A program made the translations under genes and the position numbers. The notes beneath the pieces were generated by a model that saw only the letters and a program-made list of their open reading frames with translations, did no database searches and was not told where the DNA came from. DNA of 64,000 nt from Dyella_A sp049445995 (GTDB lineage: Bacteria; Pseudomonadota; Gammaproteobacteria; Xanthomonadales; Rhodanobacteraceae), in assembly GCF_049445995.1 (NCBI RefSeq), contig NZ_JBMSDZ010000013.1, positions 1 through 64,000 on the forward strand, given 5' to 3'. How positions within the stretch are numbered: the first letter of the stretch is position 1; each line of letters opens with the position of its first letter. Positions 1-10,768 of the stretch are shown one piece after another.

Positions 1-2
1 CG

Positions 3-197
3 AACGGCGCGGCAACGAGATCGAGCCGCAGCATACCCGACAGCGGGCCTCACCCGATGGGTGAGCGGGCGGGCTCGTGCAGGTGGCTGTGTGGTGCGGT
101 TTGGCAGGGAGAGGTCACGGAGTCAGGACCAACGCACGCGCTCATAGTCGAATCCAAGCCCTCTGGAAAACTGCGGCCCGAGTGCAGTGGGCAGTGA
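3..197 (+). CDS. C-terminal part of a possible integron-cassette ORF
   Basis: A reading frame is open from the left edge of the window and stops (TGA at 195-197) two bases before the first attC core site at 199. Integron cassettes typically end their gene at or just inside attC, so the position fits the tail of the preceding cassette gene. The 64 visible residues show no recognisable motif and include one internal Met (about residue 19). The other two forward frames close earlier. This could be chance; only the position supports it. Confidence 0.25.
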   Translation, partial: NGAATRSSRSIPDSGPHPMGERAGSCRWLCGAVWQGEVTESGPTHALIVESKPSGKLRPECSGQ

Positions 198-198
198 C

Positions 199-316
199 GT
201 CTAACAATTCATTCAAGCCGAACCCGCTTCGTCGCTTCGTTTGATCGGTGCCGTTGCTGGTGTTCCTTCAACTCCCGGTTCGCACGTTGCGGGTCGGCTT
301 AATTCAGGCGTTAGGC
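199..316 (+). repeat. attC recombination site of an integron gene cassette
   Basis: The site opens with the R'' core GTCTAAC (199-205), followed by AATTCATTCAAGCCGA, and closes with TCGGCTTAATTCAGGC and the R' core GTTAGGC (310-316). The two ends are near-complementary (TTCAAGCCGA against TCGGCTTAA), as needed for the folded bottom strand used by the integron integrase. The length of 118 bp is in the long class of attC sites. It separates the cassette ORF that starts at 322 from whatever lies upstream. No integrase gene is in the window. Confidence 0.85.
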
Positions 317-321
317 CTCAG

Positions 322-618
322 ATGACCAAGAGCACGTACAAGAAGGTTGCTCTCGTCATTGCGGTTGCTGCCGCGCTTGCTGCTGCGCTCTCGCTCACTC
401 TCGGCGTCCCATACATCTACACACTGATCGGACTGGCTGCTTGGCCGGTTCTTGGCCAGATTGTGACTGCCGACGATGATCTACCAGGCGGCTGGAGCAA
501 CCCGGATGGGACGACACCGTACTCTTGGCGCCCGTTCTTGGTTTCGGTGGCGGTACTGGCGAGCCTAATCTCCCTGGCGGTAGCATTCCCCTTGCTTCGC
601 AGCATTGGTGGCTCGTAG
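322..618 (+). CDS. small integral membrane protein carried as an integron cassette
   Basis: A 98-residue protein starting at the ATG six bases after the attC R' core. An upstream in-frame TTG at 241 lies inside attC and is unlikely to be the start. There are two strongly hydrophobic segments, roughly residues 9-37 (VALVIAVAAALAAALSLTLG onward) and 73-90 (LVSVAVLASLISLAVAF), joined by an acidic loop containing TADDDLPGG. No family is recognised. Its position between a complete attC and the start of a second attC makes it a single-gene cassette. Short membrane proteins of unknown role are common cassette cargo. No obvious promoter or strong ribosome binding site is visible. Confidence 0.7.
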   Translation: MTKSTYKKVALVIAVAAALAAALSLTLGVPYIYTLIGLAAWPVLGQIVTADDDLPGGWSNPDGTTPYSWRPFLVSVAVLASLISLAVAFPLLRSIGGS

Positions 619-628
619 CTCCAGGCGG

Positions 629-660
629 GCCTAACTCATCATTCAAGCCGACGCCTTCGG
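629..660 (+). repeat. truncated attC site (left half only)
   Basis: Eleven bases after the cassette stop there is an R'' core GCCTAAC (629-635), followed by TCATCATTCAAGCCGACGCC, closely matching the left end of the attC at 199. No matching right half (GGCTTAA...GTTAGGC) is found in the next 250 bases, so the site is cut off. The sequence that follows ends in a group II intron 3' end, so the loss of the right half may date from that insertion or a later deletion. Confidence 0.65.
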
Positions 661-846
661 GATAAAGCAACACCCTTTCTGTAATTTCGCTATCGGTTCG
701 TCGGGTTGATGGTCATGCTTTTTCGGTCATATCGAGGTAGATGCGCCCCGGAAGGTGATCGAGGTGTTCGAAAGACGACAGGCGACACATCGAACGAAAC
801 AAGCTCAAGGTCACTGTGTTCGTGTGAACATGGAGATCGACAGGAA

Positions 847-915
847 TCGCCGTATGCGGAACCGCACGTACGGTGGTGTGGGAGGGAGCCGGAAGATTCC
901 GGCTCCCTACCCGAT
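847..915 (+). ncRNA. 3' end (domains V and VI) of a group IIC intron, degenerate
   Basis: Positions 848-876 fold as a group II domain V: the catalytic triad CGC (848-850), then CCGTATGCGG pairing with CCGCACGTACGG and leaving the two-base CG bulge on the 3' strand. CGC instead of AGC is the triad known from bacterial class C introns. Domain VI follows as an 11-bp stem (884-894 with 897-907), then CTACCCGAT. The A at 909 is seven bases from the predicted 3' splice site after 915 and is the likely branch point. No reverse transcriptase or domains I-IV are recognisable upstream, so this is a remnant. It lies 13 bases beyond the rluB stop codon (opposite strand). Confidence 0.65.
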
Positions 916-928
916 CAGAGTTGCTAAC

Positions 929-2404
929 TCAGCGGTTGCCGCTGCGGTTGCCGCCGCTGCGGTTGCCGCCACCGCCACCGCCGCCGGGACGGTTGCCGCC
1001 GCGGCCGCCGGGGCGGGCGCCTTGCGGTTTGCCGGGGCGGTTGCCGCTGCGCGCCGGACCGCCGCCACCGGGGCCGCGAGATTCGCCACCGCCGGCGCGA
1101 TTGCCGCCGCCGAAGCCGGAGTACGGGTTGGCGTTGCCGTGGCCGGCCGGACGCGGAGCGCCAGGCTTGCCGCCACCGCCGCCGGGGCGGCGCTTGCCGC
1201 CCGGACCACCGGGACCGCCAGCGGGCTTGCCGCGCGGGGCCGAGGGGCCGCCGGCGTAGCCGTCGCGGGTCTCGCCGGCGAACCAGGTGCGCACCGAGGG
1301 CAGTTCCTGCCCCGGCGCCACGCCGCGCTTGCCGCGGCCGCCGGCGCCGCCCTTGCGCGGTGCGCCGCTGCGCTCGGGGCGGGCGACGTTGCCGTTGACT
1401 TCGCGACCGGGCGGACGCGGGCGCTTGCCGCGGGTGAGCGGTTCGTCGCGGATGCGGTCGAACGCGCGCAGTTCGCGCGCTTCGTCGGCGGCGCCGCTGC
1501 TCCAGGCGGTGGCGCTGCCGCGCTCGGGGCGGTATTCGGTGACGTTGCGGTTGGCGCGGCGCTGGTGCAGCACCGGGCTCAACGTGAGCACGGGCTGGGG
1601 CGCGCCCAGGCCGGTCACCTTGCGCAGCTCCTTCACGGCTTCCTCGCCGAGCGCTTCGCAGTCGCCGCGGCGCAGGGCGCGCGGCAGCTGCACGGTGCCG
1701 TAGCGGATGCGCTTGAGGCGGCTGACCAGGAAGCCCTGGGAATCCCACAGGCGGCGCACTTCGCGGTTGCGGCCTTCGCGGATCACCACGCGGAACCAGC
1801 TGTGGCTGCCGCCGCGGCTGATGATGGCGATCTCGTCGAAGCGGGCGGGGCCGTCTTCCAGCTCCACACCGGCCTTGAGCTTTTCGATGATCTCGTCGGG
1901 CACTTCGCCGTGCACGCGGCACAGGTACTCGCGCTCCAGCGCGCTGCGCGGGTGCATCAGCGCGTTGGCCAGCTCGCCGTCGGTGGTGAGCAGCAGCAGG
2001 CCGGTGGTGTTGATGTCCAGGCGACCCACGGCGACCCAGCGCGCACCCTTCAGGCGCGGCAGCTGCTCGAACACGGTGGGACGGCCTTCCGGGTCGTCGC
2101 GCGTGCTCATGACGCCTTCGGGCTTGTGGTAGATCAGCACCTCGGTTTCGTCGCGGTTGTCGGTGGCGACGACGAACTGCTTGCCGTCGAGCACCACGCG
2201 ATCGCCGGCGTGCACGCTGGCGCCGATGCCGGCAGGCGCGCCGTTGAGCTCGACCTCACCGGCCTGGATGCGCTGCTCCAGCATGCGGCGCGAGCCGAGG
2301 CCGGCGTTGGCCAGCACCTTGTGCAGGCGCTCTTCGAGCTGCGGCTCGTTGTCGTCGCGGGCGGCGCGTTTGAGGGTTAGTACGGATTTCTGCGGCGCAG
2401 TCAT
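929..2404 (-). CDS. rluB: ribosomal large subunit pseudouridine synthase B
   Basis: A 491-residue enzyme that makes pseudouridine in helix 89 of 23S rRNA (position 2605 in E. coli). An N-terminal S4 RNA-binding domain (about residues 22-70, LEERLHKVLANAGLGSRRML) is followed by the RsuA-family catalytic domain with the GRLDINTTGLLL motif, whose catalytic Asp is residue 130. The last 190 residues are an extraordinarily Gly/Arg/Pro/Asn-rich tail with RGG-like and GGNRSGG repeats, making the protein far longer than the roughly 290-residue E. coli enzyme. Such tails occur in relatives and are probably RNA-binding. The start ATG overlaps the scpB stop (ATGA), so the two are translationally coupled. 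Confidence 0.95.
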   Translation of the reverse strand: MTAPQKSVLTLKRAARDDNEPQLEERLHKVLANAGLGSRRMLEQRIQAGEVELNGAPAGIGASVHAGDRVVLDGKQFVVATDNRDETEVLIYHKPEGVMSTRDDPEGRPTVFEQLPRLKGARWVAVGRLDINTTGLLLLTTDGELANALMHPRSALEREYLCRVHGEVPDEIIEKLKAGVELEDGPARFDEIAIISRGGSHSWFRVVIREGRNREVRRLWDSQGFLVSRLKRIRYGTVQLPRALRRGDCEALGEEAVKELRKVTGLGAPQPVLTLSPVLHQRRANRNVTEYRPERGSATAWSSGAADEARELRAFDRIRDEPLTRGKRPRPPGREVNGNVARPERSGAPRKGGAGGRGKRGVAPGQELPSVRTWFAGETRDGYAGGPSAPRGKPAGGPGGPGGKRRPGGGGGKPGAPRPAGHGNANPYSGFGGGNRAGGGESRGPGGGGPARSGNRPGKPQGARPGGRGGNRPGGGGGGGNRSGGNRSGNR

Positions 2405-3357
2405 GCGCGTGACTCCTTGGGATTCTTGTCGGCGTCGCCGTGATCGGCGTGCGCGGGGTTCGCTGCCTCGTCGGCAGTGGCAGGGCCGTCGGTGTGCGCC
2501 TCGGGCGCAGCGCCGTCGGCCGTGTCGGTGGGGACGGGGTCGGCCGGCTCGATGAGGTCATCGAGTGCGGCGGCGACGGTGTCCGTGTCGGTGGCGGGTT
2601 CGTCCGCGTCGGTGGACGCGGCGGGGTGGTCGTGGTCGTCGTCGTGCCGTTCGGCCTGCGCGGCGGCTTCGGCTTCCGCGTCGGCTTCCGGGTCGATCGA
2701 CAGGTTCTTGATGACGCGCGCCGGCAGCGGCTCGGGTTCGAAGCGCAGCTGCGGGTCTTCCATGTCGCGGATTTCCGACAGCGGCGGCAGCTCGTCCAGC
2801 GATTTGAGGTTGAAGTAGTCGAGGAAGGCGCGCGTGGTGCCGAACAGCGCGGGCTTGCCGGGCACGTCGCGGTGGCCGACCACACGGATCCAGTCGCGCT
2901 CTTCCATCGTCTTGATGATGTTGGAGGACACCACCACACCGCGGATCTGCTCGATCTCCGGCCGGGTGATCGGCTGGCGGTAGGCGATCAGCGCCAGCGT
3001 TTCCAGCAGGGCGCGCGAGTAGCGGCTGGGGCGCTCGGTCCACATGCGCGACAGCCGGGGGTGCACGTCCTGCCTTACTTGATAGCGGAAGCCGGAGGCG
3101 ACTTCCTTCAGTTCGATGCCGCGGCCGGCGCAGTCCTCGGCCAGTGCCTCGAGGACGCGGGCGATCAGCTCGCGCGTCACCTCGTGCTCTTCGCCGAACA
3201 GCTCCACCAGTTGCGCCACCGCCAGCGGATGGCTGGAGGCGAGCAGGGCGGCCTCGACGATCGGCTTGAGCTGCGCGGGCGTGAGCGGCTCGGCGCGCAC
3301 GGCGGCAGCGAGGGCGGTGTCGGTGTCGATGGCAGTGGCGTCTTCGTGTTCATTCAT
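2401..3357 (-). CDS. scpB: segregation and condensation protein B
   Basis: A 318-residue kleisin-associated winged-helix protein that with ScpA and SMC forms bacterial condensin for chromosome segregation. The conserved core covers about residues 20-200 (LTPAQLKPIVEAALLASSHP, ALIAYRQPITRPEIEQIRG, GTTRAFLDYFNLKSL). The C-terminal 110 residues are an acidic, Ala/Asp/Thr-rich low-complexity tail. I chose the ATG at 3357 (MNEHED), which overlaps the scpA stop by eight bases, over an upstream ATG at 3420 inside scpA. Order scpA-scpB-rluB with overlapping ends indicates one operon. Confidence 0.93.
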   Translation of the reverse strand: MNEHEDATAIDTDTALAAAVRAEPLTPAQLKPIVEAALLASSHPLAVAQLVELFGEEHEVTRELIARVLEALAEDCAGRGIELKEVASGFRYQVRQDVHPRLSRMWTERPSRYSRALLETLALIAYRQPITRPEIEQIRGVVVSSNIIKTMEERDWIRVVGHRDVPGKPALFGTTRAFLDYFNLKSLDELPPLSEIRDMEDPQLRFEPEPLPARVIKNLSIDPEADAEAEAAAQAERHDDDHDHPAASTDADEPATDTDTVAAALDDLIEPADPVPTDTADGAAPEAHTDGPATADEAANPAHADHGDADKNPKESRA

Positions 3358-4282
3358 AGGCGGAGGCTTCTCCGGCAGCGGCATCGTTGGGCTCGTCATG
3401 GGCGGCTTCGGCATCGTCACCGGTGAGCACGGCCTTGGCCTTGAGGTAGATCGGCGCCAGCGGCGCTTCCTGCACGATCTCGATCAGCATTTCCTTGGCC
3501 AGCTCCAGCATGGCCAGGAAGGTCACCACCACACCGAGCCGGCCCTCGGCCGGATCGAACAGCGTCTCAAAGCGCCGGAAGGCGCTGCCTTCGAGTCGGC
3601 CCAGCAGCTCGCCCATGCGCTGGCGGACGCTGAGGGCCTCGCGCCTGATCGCGTGGTGGCCAAACAGTTCGGCGCGGTGCATCACGTCCTTGAGCGCCAG
3701 CAGCATTTCCTTCAGGTCCAGCGGCGGCGGCAGGCGGATCACCGTGCGCTCGCCGGCGTCGACCCGCACCGGCACCGTGTCGCGCTCGACGCGGGGCAGG
3801 GCCTCGATGTCCTCGGCGGCCTTCTTGAACCGCTCGTATTCCTGCAGCCGGCGGACCAGCTCGGCGCGGGGGTCGTCTTCCAGCCCTTCCTCGCTGGGCG
3901 GCCGCGGCAGCAGCAGCCGCGACTTGATCTCGGCCAGGATCGCGGCCATCAGCAGGTATTCGGCCGCCAGCTCCAGTCGCATCACATCGCGCATCAGCTC
4001 GATGTAGGTCATGTACTGGCGGGTGATCTCGGCGACCGGGATATCGAGGATGTCCAGGTTCTGCCGGCGGATCAGGTACAGCAGAAGGTCCAGCGGACCT
4101 TCGAAGGCGTCCAGGATGACTTCCAGCGCGTCCGGCGGGATGTACAGGTCCTGCGGCATCTGCAGCATCGGTTCGCCGCGCACGATGGCCAGTGGCATTT
4201 CCTGCTGCTGCGGCATCGACGCGAACACGTCCGGCGCGGTGCTGTTGCTGGTTGTCTGAGGCTCGTTTGGCTCAGTGCTCAT
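3350..4282 (-). CDS. scpA: segregation and condensation protein A (kleisin)
   Basis: A 310-residue kleisin bridging the SMC heads in bacterial condensin. The N-terminal SMC-contact region is clear (LDAFEGPLDLLLYLIRRQNL, DILDIPVAEITRQYMTYI), followed by LAAEYLLMAAILAEIKSRLLLP, and a C-terminal winged helix (GVVVTFLAMLELAKEMLIEI). The ATG at 4282 (MSTEPNEPQ) is preferred over one at 4330, since the extra residues look non-conserved. It is the first gene of the scpA-scpB-rluB operon. No promoter is assigned; the 766 bases upstream lack a gene. Confidence 0.93.
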   Translation of the reverse strand: MSTEPNEPQTTSNSTAPDVFASMPQQQEMPLAIVRGEPMLQMPQDLYIPPDALEVILDAFEGPLDLLLYLIRRQNLDILDIPVAEITRQYMTYIELMRDVMRLELAAEYLLMAAILAEIKSRLLLPRPPSEEGLEDDPRAELVRRLQEYERFKKAAEDIEALPRVERDTVPVRVDAGERTVIRLPPPLDLKEMLLALKDVMHRAELFGHHAIRREALSVRQRMGELLGRLEGSAFRRFETLFDPAEGRLGVVVTFLAMLELAKEMLIEIVQEAPLAPIYLKAKAVLTGDDAEAAHDEPNDAAAGEASAYE

Positions 4283-5048
4283 CAATGCATGTCGTTGGGC
4301 CACCGCCGAAGGTCGGCGGGGATTGCACACGATCGGAACCGGACCCGTCCTTGCGGCTCGCGCCGAGGGATGCGGGGCTTGTCTGCGCGCCGATGAGGCC
4401 GCGCCACGGGGAAACGCTCCTGCTGCAGATGCCCTGCCTGGCCGGTGCCTTGGTCGCGGTGGCGCGGGATGGGCCGGTCGGCGGCATCATCGTCGCGATC
4501 GCTTCCAGCCGCTGGGCGTCCGGTCCGGGAGGTGAGCCACGGTCGAGGCGCGCATGCCGTGAGGCGTCGGGGACGCTACGGTCGTATCAGTCGGTCGGCG
4601 GAGAGCATCGAATGTGGCTCTCGGGACGCTCCCCACTGCCTCGCCGGCAGGATGGCGTCCGTTCTTAACCCCATGAATGGCCCACAGGGTAGCGGCTGGG
4701 CGGGGGCAAGTCCAGCGCGACCACGCGCGGGCGGCGCGCTCGGGAGGGAGGGGTACGGCCGATCGTGTCGCAAACTGTCCCTGTGCGGCACCGCGTTGCC
4801 GACGGCGCGCGACGTACGTGCGACGGAGCCGTGCGCGCGTCGGCAATTCTGCATTGCCGACGCGGCGCTCGTCGCGTGGCATGTCTGTTGCTTTGTCATG
4901 CTTGTCACTGCGGCAGGCTTCGTGCGCCAATACATCGCGCCTCATGAAGCCCGAATGCGCCGCAGTGGAAATCTGCCGGCGTTGCTTCGAGGGAATGCCG
5001 CCGGTGTGCATCGACAGGACTCCGCGGCGCGGGTTCGAGCGAGGGAAC
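4283..5048. other. 766-base intergenic region without a supported gene
   Basis: This stretch separates divergent scpA and the PilZ gene. Several frames are open because of high GC, but none shows a domain, a signal peptide with a plausible start, or codon use like the neighbours. It must contain the scpA promoter and that of the PilZ gene. The only structure I can point to is the perfect hairpin at 4836-4864. An unannotated small RNA cannot be excluded. Confidence 0.5.
4836..4864. repeat. perfect 12-bp hairpin in intergenic DNA
   Basis: CGCGTCGGCAAT (4836-4847) and ATTGCCGACGCG (4853-4864) are exact reverse complements around a five-base loop TCTGC. No T-run follows on either strand, so it is not a standard intrinsic terminator. 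It may be an operator, an mRNA structure or a repeat unit. Confidence 0.6.
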
Positions 5049-5414
5049 ATGATGGCGATCGAGAAGAATGCGGCACGGTCCGGGCAGGAGCAATTGCGTC
5101 CGGCCCGCATGCGCATCGAGACCACGGTGCTGATGAGCCGCGGCGACCAGTCCCACCCCACCGAGCTGGTGGACATTTCCGCCACCGGCCTGCTGGTGCG
5201 CCGCCCGCTGGGCTGGAAGGGCGAGTTGGGCGAGCCGTGGGTACTGGACATGATCTTCGGCAACGACCTGCACATCCACCTGGAGGCGACGGTGGCGCGC
5301 ATTTCCGATTACCACATCGGCTATGCCTATTCGCGCATCCCCGAGGACAAGCAGGTGCCGCTGTGGAACCTGCTCGGCGGCTACGCCGACATCCTGGAGC
5401 AGTGGCACAACTGA
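5049..5414 (+). CDS. PilZ domain protein
   Basis: A 121-residue single-domain protein. The segment RPARMRIETTVLMSRG followed by DISATGLLVRRPLGWKGELG matches the PilZ fold, which binds cyclic di-GMP in many members through an RxxxR motif and a (D/N)xSxxG motif. DISATG (about residue 43) is the second motif, and an Arg-rich stretch RPARMRIE stands where the first is expected. The start at 5049 has GAGCGAGGG just upstream; an ATG at 5052 is an alternative. A convergent terminator follows. It could act in motility or exopolysaccharide control, but no partner is adjacent. Confidence 0.8.
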   Translation: MMAIEKNAARSGQEQLRPARMRIETTVLMSRGDQSHPTELVDISATGLLVRRPLGWKGELGEPWVLDMIFGNDLHIHLEATVARISDYHIGYAYSRIPEDKQVPLWNLLGGYADILEQWHN

Positions 5415-5442
5415 ATGCACGCCAGTGCGGCCCCACGAAAAA

Positions 5443-5462
5443 ACGCCCGCTTGCGCGGGCGT
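5443..5462. terminator. bidirectional intrinsic terminator
   Basis: ACGCCCGC-TTGC-GCGGGCGT forms an 8-bp stem preceded by a run of A's (for the minus strand) between the convergent PilZ and fadD genes. The T-run on the plus strand is weak (GTTCTCGT), so it works best for fadD. Confidence 0.75.
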
Positions 5463-5485
5463 TCTCGTATCCGCCATTCGCTGCC

Positions 5486-7177
5486 TCAGTGGGCGGCGGT
5501 TGTGGCCTGCTTCTCGTCGCGCAGTCCGCGGCGCAGGATCTTGCCCACGTTGGTCTTGGGCAGATCGGTGCGGAACTCGATGAACTTCGGCCGCTTGTAG
5601 CCGGTGAGGTTCTGGCGGCAGAACTCCCTGAGCTCCTCTTCGGTCAGCGCCGGGTTCTTGCGTACCACGAAGATCTTCACCACCTCGCCGGAGTGCTCGT
5701 CGGGCACGCCGATCGCGGCCACCTCGGAGACGCCCGGGTGCTGCATCACGATGTCCTCGACCTCGTTCGGATACACGTTGAAGCCGGACACCAGGATCAT
5801 GTCCTTCTTGCGGTCGACGATGTAGACGTAACCGTGGGTGTCCATCCGTGCGATGTCACCGGTGTGCAGCCAGCCGTCGGCGGTGAGCACCTTGGCCGTC
5901 TCGTCGGGGCGCTGCCAGTAGCCCTGCATCACCTGCGGGCCGCGCACCATCAGCTCGCCCACCTCGCCGAGCGGCAGCGGCTGGTTGTCCTCCGACCAGA
6001 TCGCCACGTCGGTGGAGGGGATCGGCAGGCCGATCGAGCCGTTGTATTCCTTGAGGTCGAGCGGGTTGATGCACACTGCCGGCGATGTTTCGGTGAGGCC
6101 GTAGGCTTCGACCAGCGTGCTGCCGGTGACCTTCTTCCAGCGATCGGCCACTGCGCGCTGCACCGCCATGCCGCCGCCCAGGCTCAGGTGCAGGCGCGAG
6201 AAATCCAGCTCGGCGAAGCCCGGCGTGTTGAGCAGGCCGTTGAACAGCGTGTTGACGCCGGTGATCGCGGTGAAGTTGGACTTGGCCAGCTCCTTGACGA
6301 AGCCGGGCATGTCGCGCGGGTTGGTGATCAGCCAGCTCAGGCCGCCAAGCCGGGTGAACACCAGGCAGTTCGCGGTCAGCGAGAAGATGTGATACAGCGG
6401 CAGCGCGGTGATGATCACCTCTTCGCCCGGCCTGGTGTTGCGACCGATCCACACGCCGGCCTGCAGCATGTTGGCGACCATGTTGCCGTGGCTGAGCATG
6501 GCGCCCTTGGCCACGCCGGTGGTGCCGCCGGTGTATTGCAGGAAGGCCAGGTCCTGATGGCCCAGCGTGACCTTCGGCAGCGCATGGCGCGCGCCGCGGC
6601 CCAGTGCATCGGCAAAGCGCACGGCCTGCGGCAGGTGGAACGCCGGCACCATCTTCTTGACGTGCTTGGTGATCGTGTTGACCAGCATGCCCTTGAGGCC
6701 GCCGAGCAGGTCGCCCACGCCGGTGGTGACGATGTGCTGCACGTGGGTGTCGGCCACCACCTGCTGCACCGTGGCGGCGAAGTTGTCCAGCACCACGATC
6801 GCCATGGCGCCGGAATCCTCCAGCTGGTGCTTCAGCTCGCGCGCGGTGTAGAGCGGATTGGTGTTGACCACCACCAGCCCCGCGCGCAGCGCGCCGAACA
6901 GGGCGATGGGGTACTGCAGCACGTTGGGCATCATGATCGCGATGCGATCGCCCTTGGCGAGTTTCAGTTCGCCGGTGAGGTAGCCGGCGAAACGTGCACT
7001 CATGGCGTCGACCTCGCCGTAGCTGAGCTGCTTCCCGAAACTGGCGAAGGCCGGACGATCCCTGAACCGTTCGAAAGCTTCCTCCAGCACTGCAACGACC
7101 GACGTGTAGGCGTCCAGGTCGATCTGGGCGGGGACGCCATCCGGATAGTGGTCCAGCCACGGACGCTCGTTGCTCAT
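5486..7177 (-). CDS. fadD: long-chain fatty-acid-CoA ligase
   Basis: A 563-residue AMP-forming acyl-CoA synthetase that activates fatty acids for beta-oxidation or lipid synthesis; E. coli FadD has 561 residues. The ATP/AMP loop [18 protein letters not shown] lies near residues 207-224, YGLTETSP near 360, GWLHTGDIA near 440 and the C-terminal hinge [20 protein letters not shown] after it. The start at 7177 ([14 protein letters not shown]) is typical of the family; a longer open frame to 7375 overlaps the divergent lipoprotein gene and is rejected. It stands alone, facing the convergent terminator. Confidence 0.93.
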   Translation of the reverse strand: MSNERPWLDHYPDGVPAQIDLDAYTSVVAVLEEAFERFRDRPAFASFGKQLSYGEVDAMSARFAGYLTGELKLAKGDRIAIMMPNVLQYPIALFGALRAGLVVVNTNPLYTARELKHQLEDSGAMAIVVLDNFAATVQQVVADTHVQHIVTTGVGDLLGGLKGMLVNTITKHVKKMVPAFHLPQAVRFADALGRGARHALPKVTLGHQDLAFLQYTGGTTGVAKGAMLSHGNMVANMLQAGVWIGRNTRPGEEVIITALPLYHIFSLTANCLVFTRLGGLSWLITNPRDMPGFVKELAKSNFTAITGVNTLFNGLLNTPGFAELDFSRLHLSLGGGMAVQRAVADRWKKVTGSTLVEAYGLTETSPAVCINPLDLKEYNGSIGLPIPSTDVAIWSEDNQPLPLGEVGELMVRGPQVMQGYWQRPDETAKVLTADGWLHTGDIARMDTHGYVYIVDRKKDMILVSGFNVYPNEVEDIVMQHPGVSEVAAIGVPDEHSGEVVKIFVVRKNPALTEEELREFCRQNLTGYKRPKFIEFRTDLPKTNVGKILRRGLRDEKQATTAAH

Positions 7178-7301
7178 GGTGATCCTTGTGCTCCTGTTGA
7201 AGAGGATGATCGCGCTGATCGGCCATCGACACGACGGGGCATTGGAGCATACGCTCGCGTATAGCGGCAAGCCGCGCCGCAGCGAGATCGAGGCCGTGTC
7301 G

Positions 7302-7742
7302 ATGCGACTCCGGAACGCCCTGTGGATGACTGTCATTGCGATCGTTTGCATGCTCGCGATCGGGTGCCATCGCACTCCCGACGAGGTGGCCGTGAAGCAG
7401 GCCGTCGCCGCCGCCGAGCGTGCCGCGGAGCAGACCGACGCAGGCGCGTTTGCCGATCATCTGACCGACGATTTCACCGGTAACGCCGGCGAAGCCGACC
7501 GCGCCCAACTGGCCAACCTGCTGCGCCTGGCGCGCCTGCGTCACGAGAGCGTCCACGTGCTGATGGGAGCGGTGACGGTGGTGCCGCGCGGCGATCGCTA
7601 CGTGGCCAGCTTCACGGTGACGCTCACCAGCGGCGGCCGCCTGCTGCCCGAGGACATGGGCGTGTACGACGTGGAGAGTGCGTGGCATCGCGAGGGCGAG
7701 GAGTGGAAGTGCTATTCGGCGACCTGGAAGCGGCCGCTCTAG
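7302..7742 (+). CDS. putative lipoprotein of unknown function
   Basis: A 146-residue protein with a lipoprotein signal peptide: [22 protein letters not shown], lipobox LAIGC with the acylated Cys near residue 22. The mature part begins [20 protein letters not shown], and its length and pattern (small helix, then alternating strands ending in [17 protein letters not shown]) resemble NTF2-like/DUF4440-type periplasmic domains; I offer that only as a fold guess. The ATG at 7302 is chosen because it starts the signal peptide. It is divergent from fadD. Confidence 0.75.
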   Translation: MRLRNALWMTVIAIVCMLAIGCHRTPDEVAVKQAVAAAERAAEQTDAGAFADHLTDDFTGNAGEADRAQLANLLRLARLRHESVHVLMGAVTVVPRGDRYVASFTVTLTSGGRLLPEDMGVYDVESAWHREGEEWKCYSATWKRPL

Positions 7743-7769
7743 CGCGTGGTCGTATCGCTTAGCACAAAG

Positions 7770-7797
7770 AAAAACGCCGCCCGTGGGCGGCGTTTTT
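7770..7797. terminator. bidirectional intrinsic terminator
   Basis: AAAAACGCCGCCC and GGGCGGCGTTTTT form a perfect 13-bp stem with a two-base gap and U-runs on both strands, between the convergent lipoprotein gene and acnA. It can serve both. Confidence 0.92.
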
Positions 7798-7834
7798 CAT
7801 CGGGCTTCTTTCAGTGGGCCGGGGTCGGCGAAAC

Positions 7835-10585
<2,751 letters not shown>

Positions 10586-10768
10586 GGGGAACTCCTGGCT
10601 GGAACCTGCGGCTGGGATGGGGGCGATCCGCCGCAAGCGGTGGATCCAAGACGGTCGATTATCGCGCAAACGCCCGACGCCCGCGAAACGGACGGCCAGG
10701 GAGCACGACGTGGATCGCGCCGCATAGGATGATGGACGCCTACGGAGCGGACAAACGCATTTGACGAC

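Noticed and set aside
755..2380. Long Ala-rich open frame antisense to rluB
   Set aside because: It is the complement of the GC-rich rluB gene, has no domain, and its alanine runs are the reverse reading of Gly/Arg codons.
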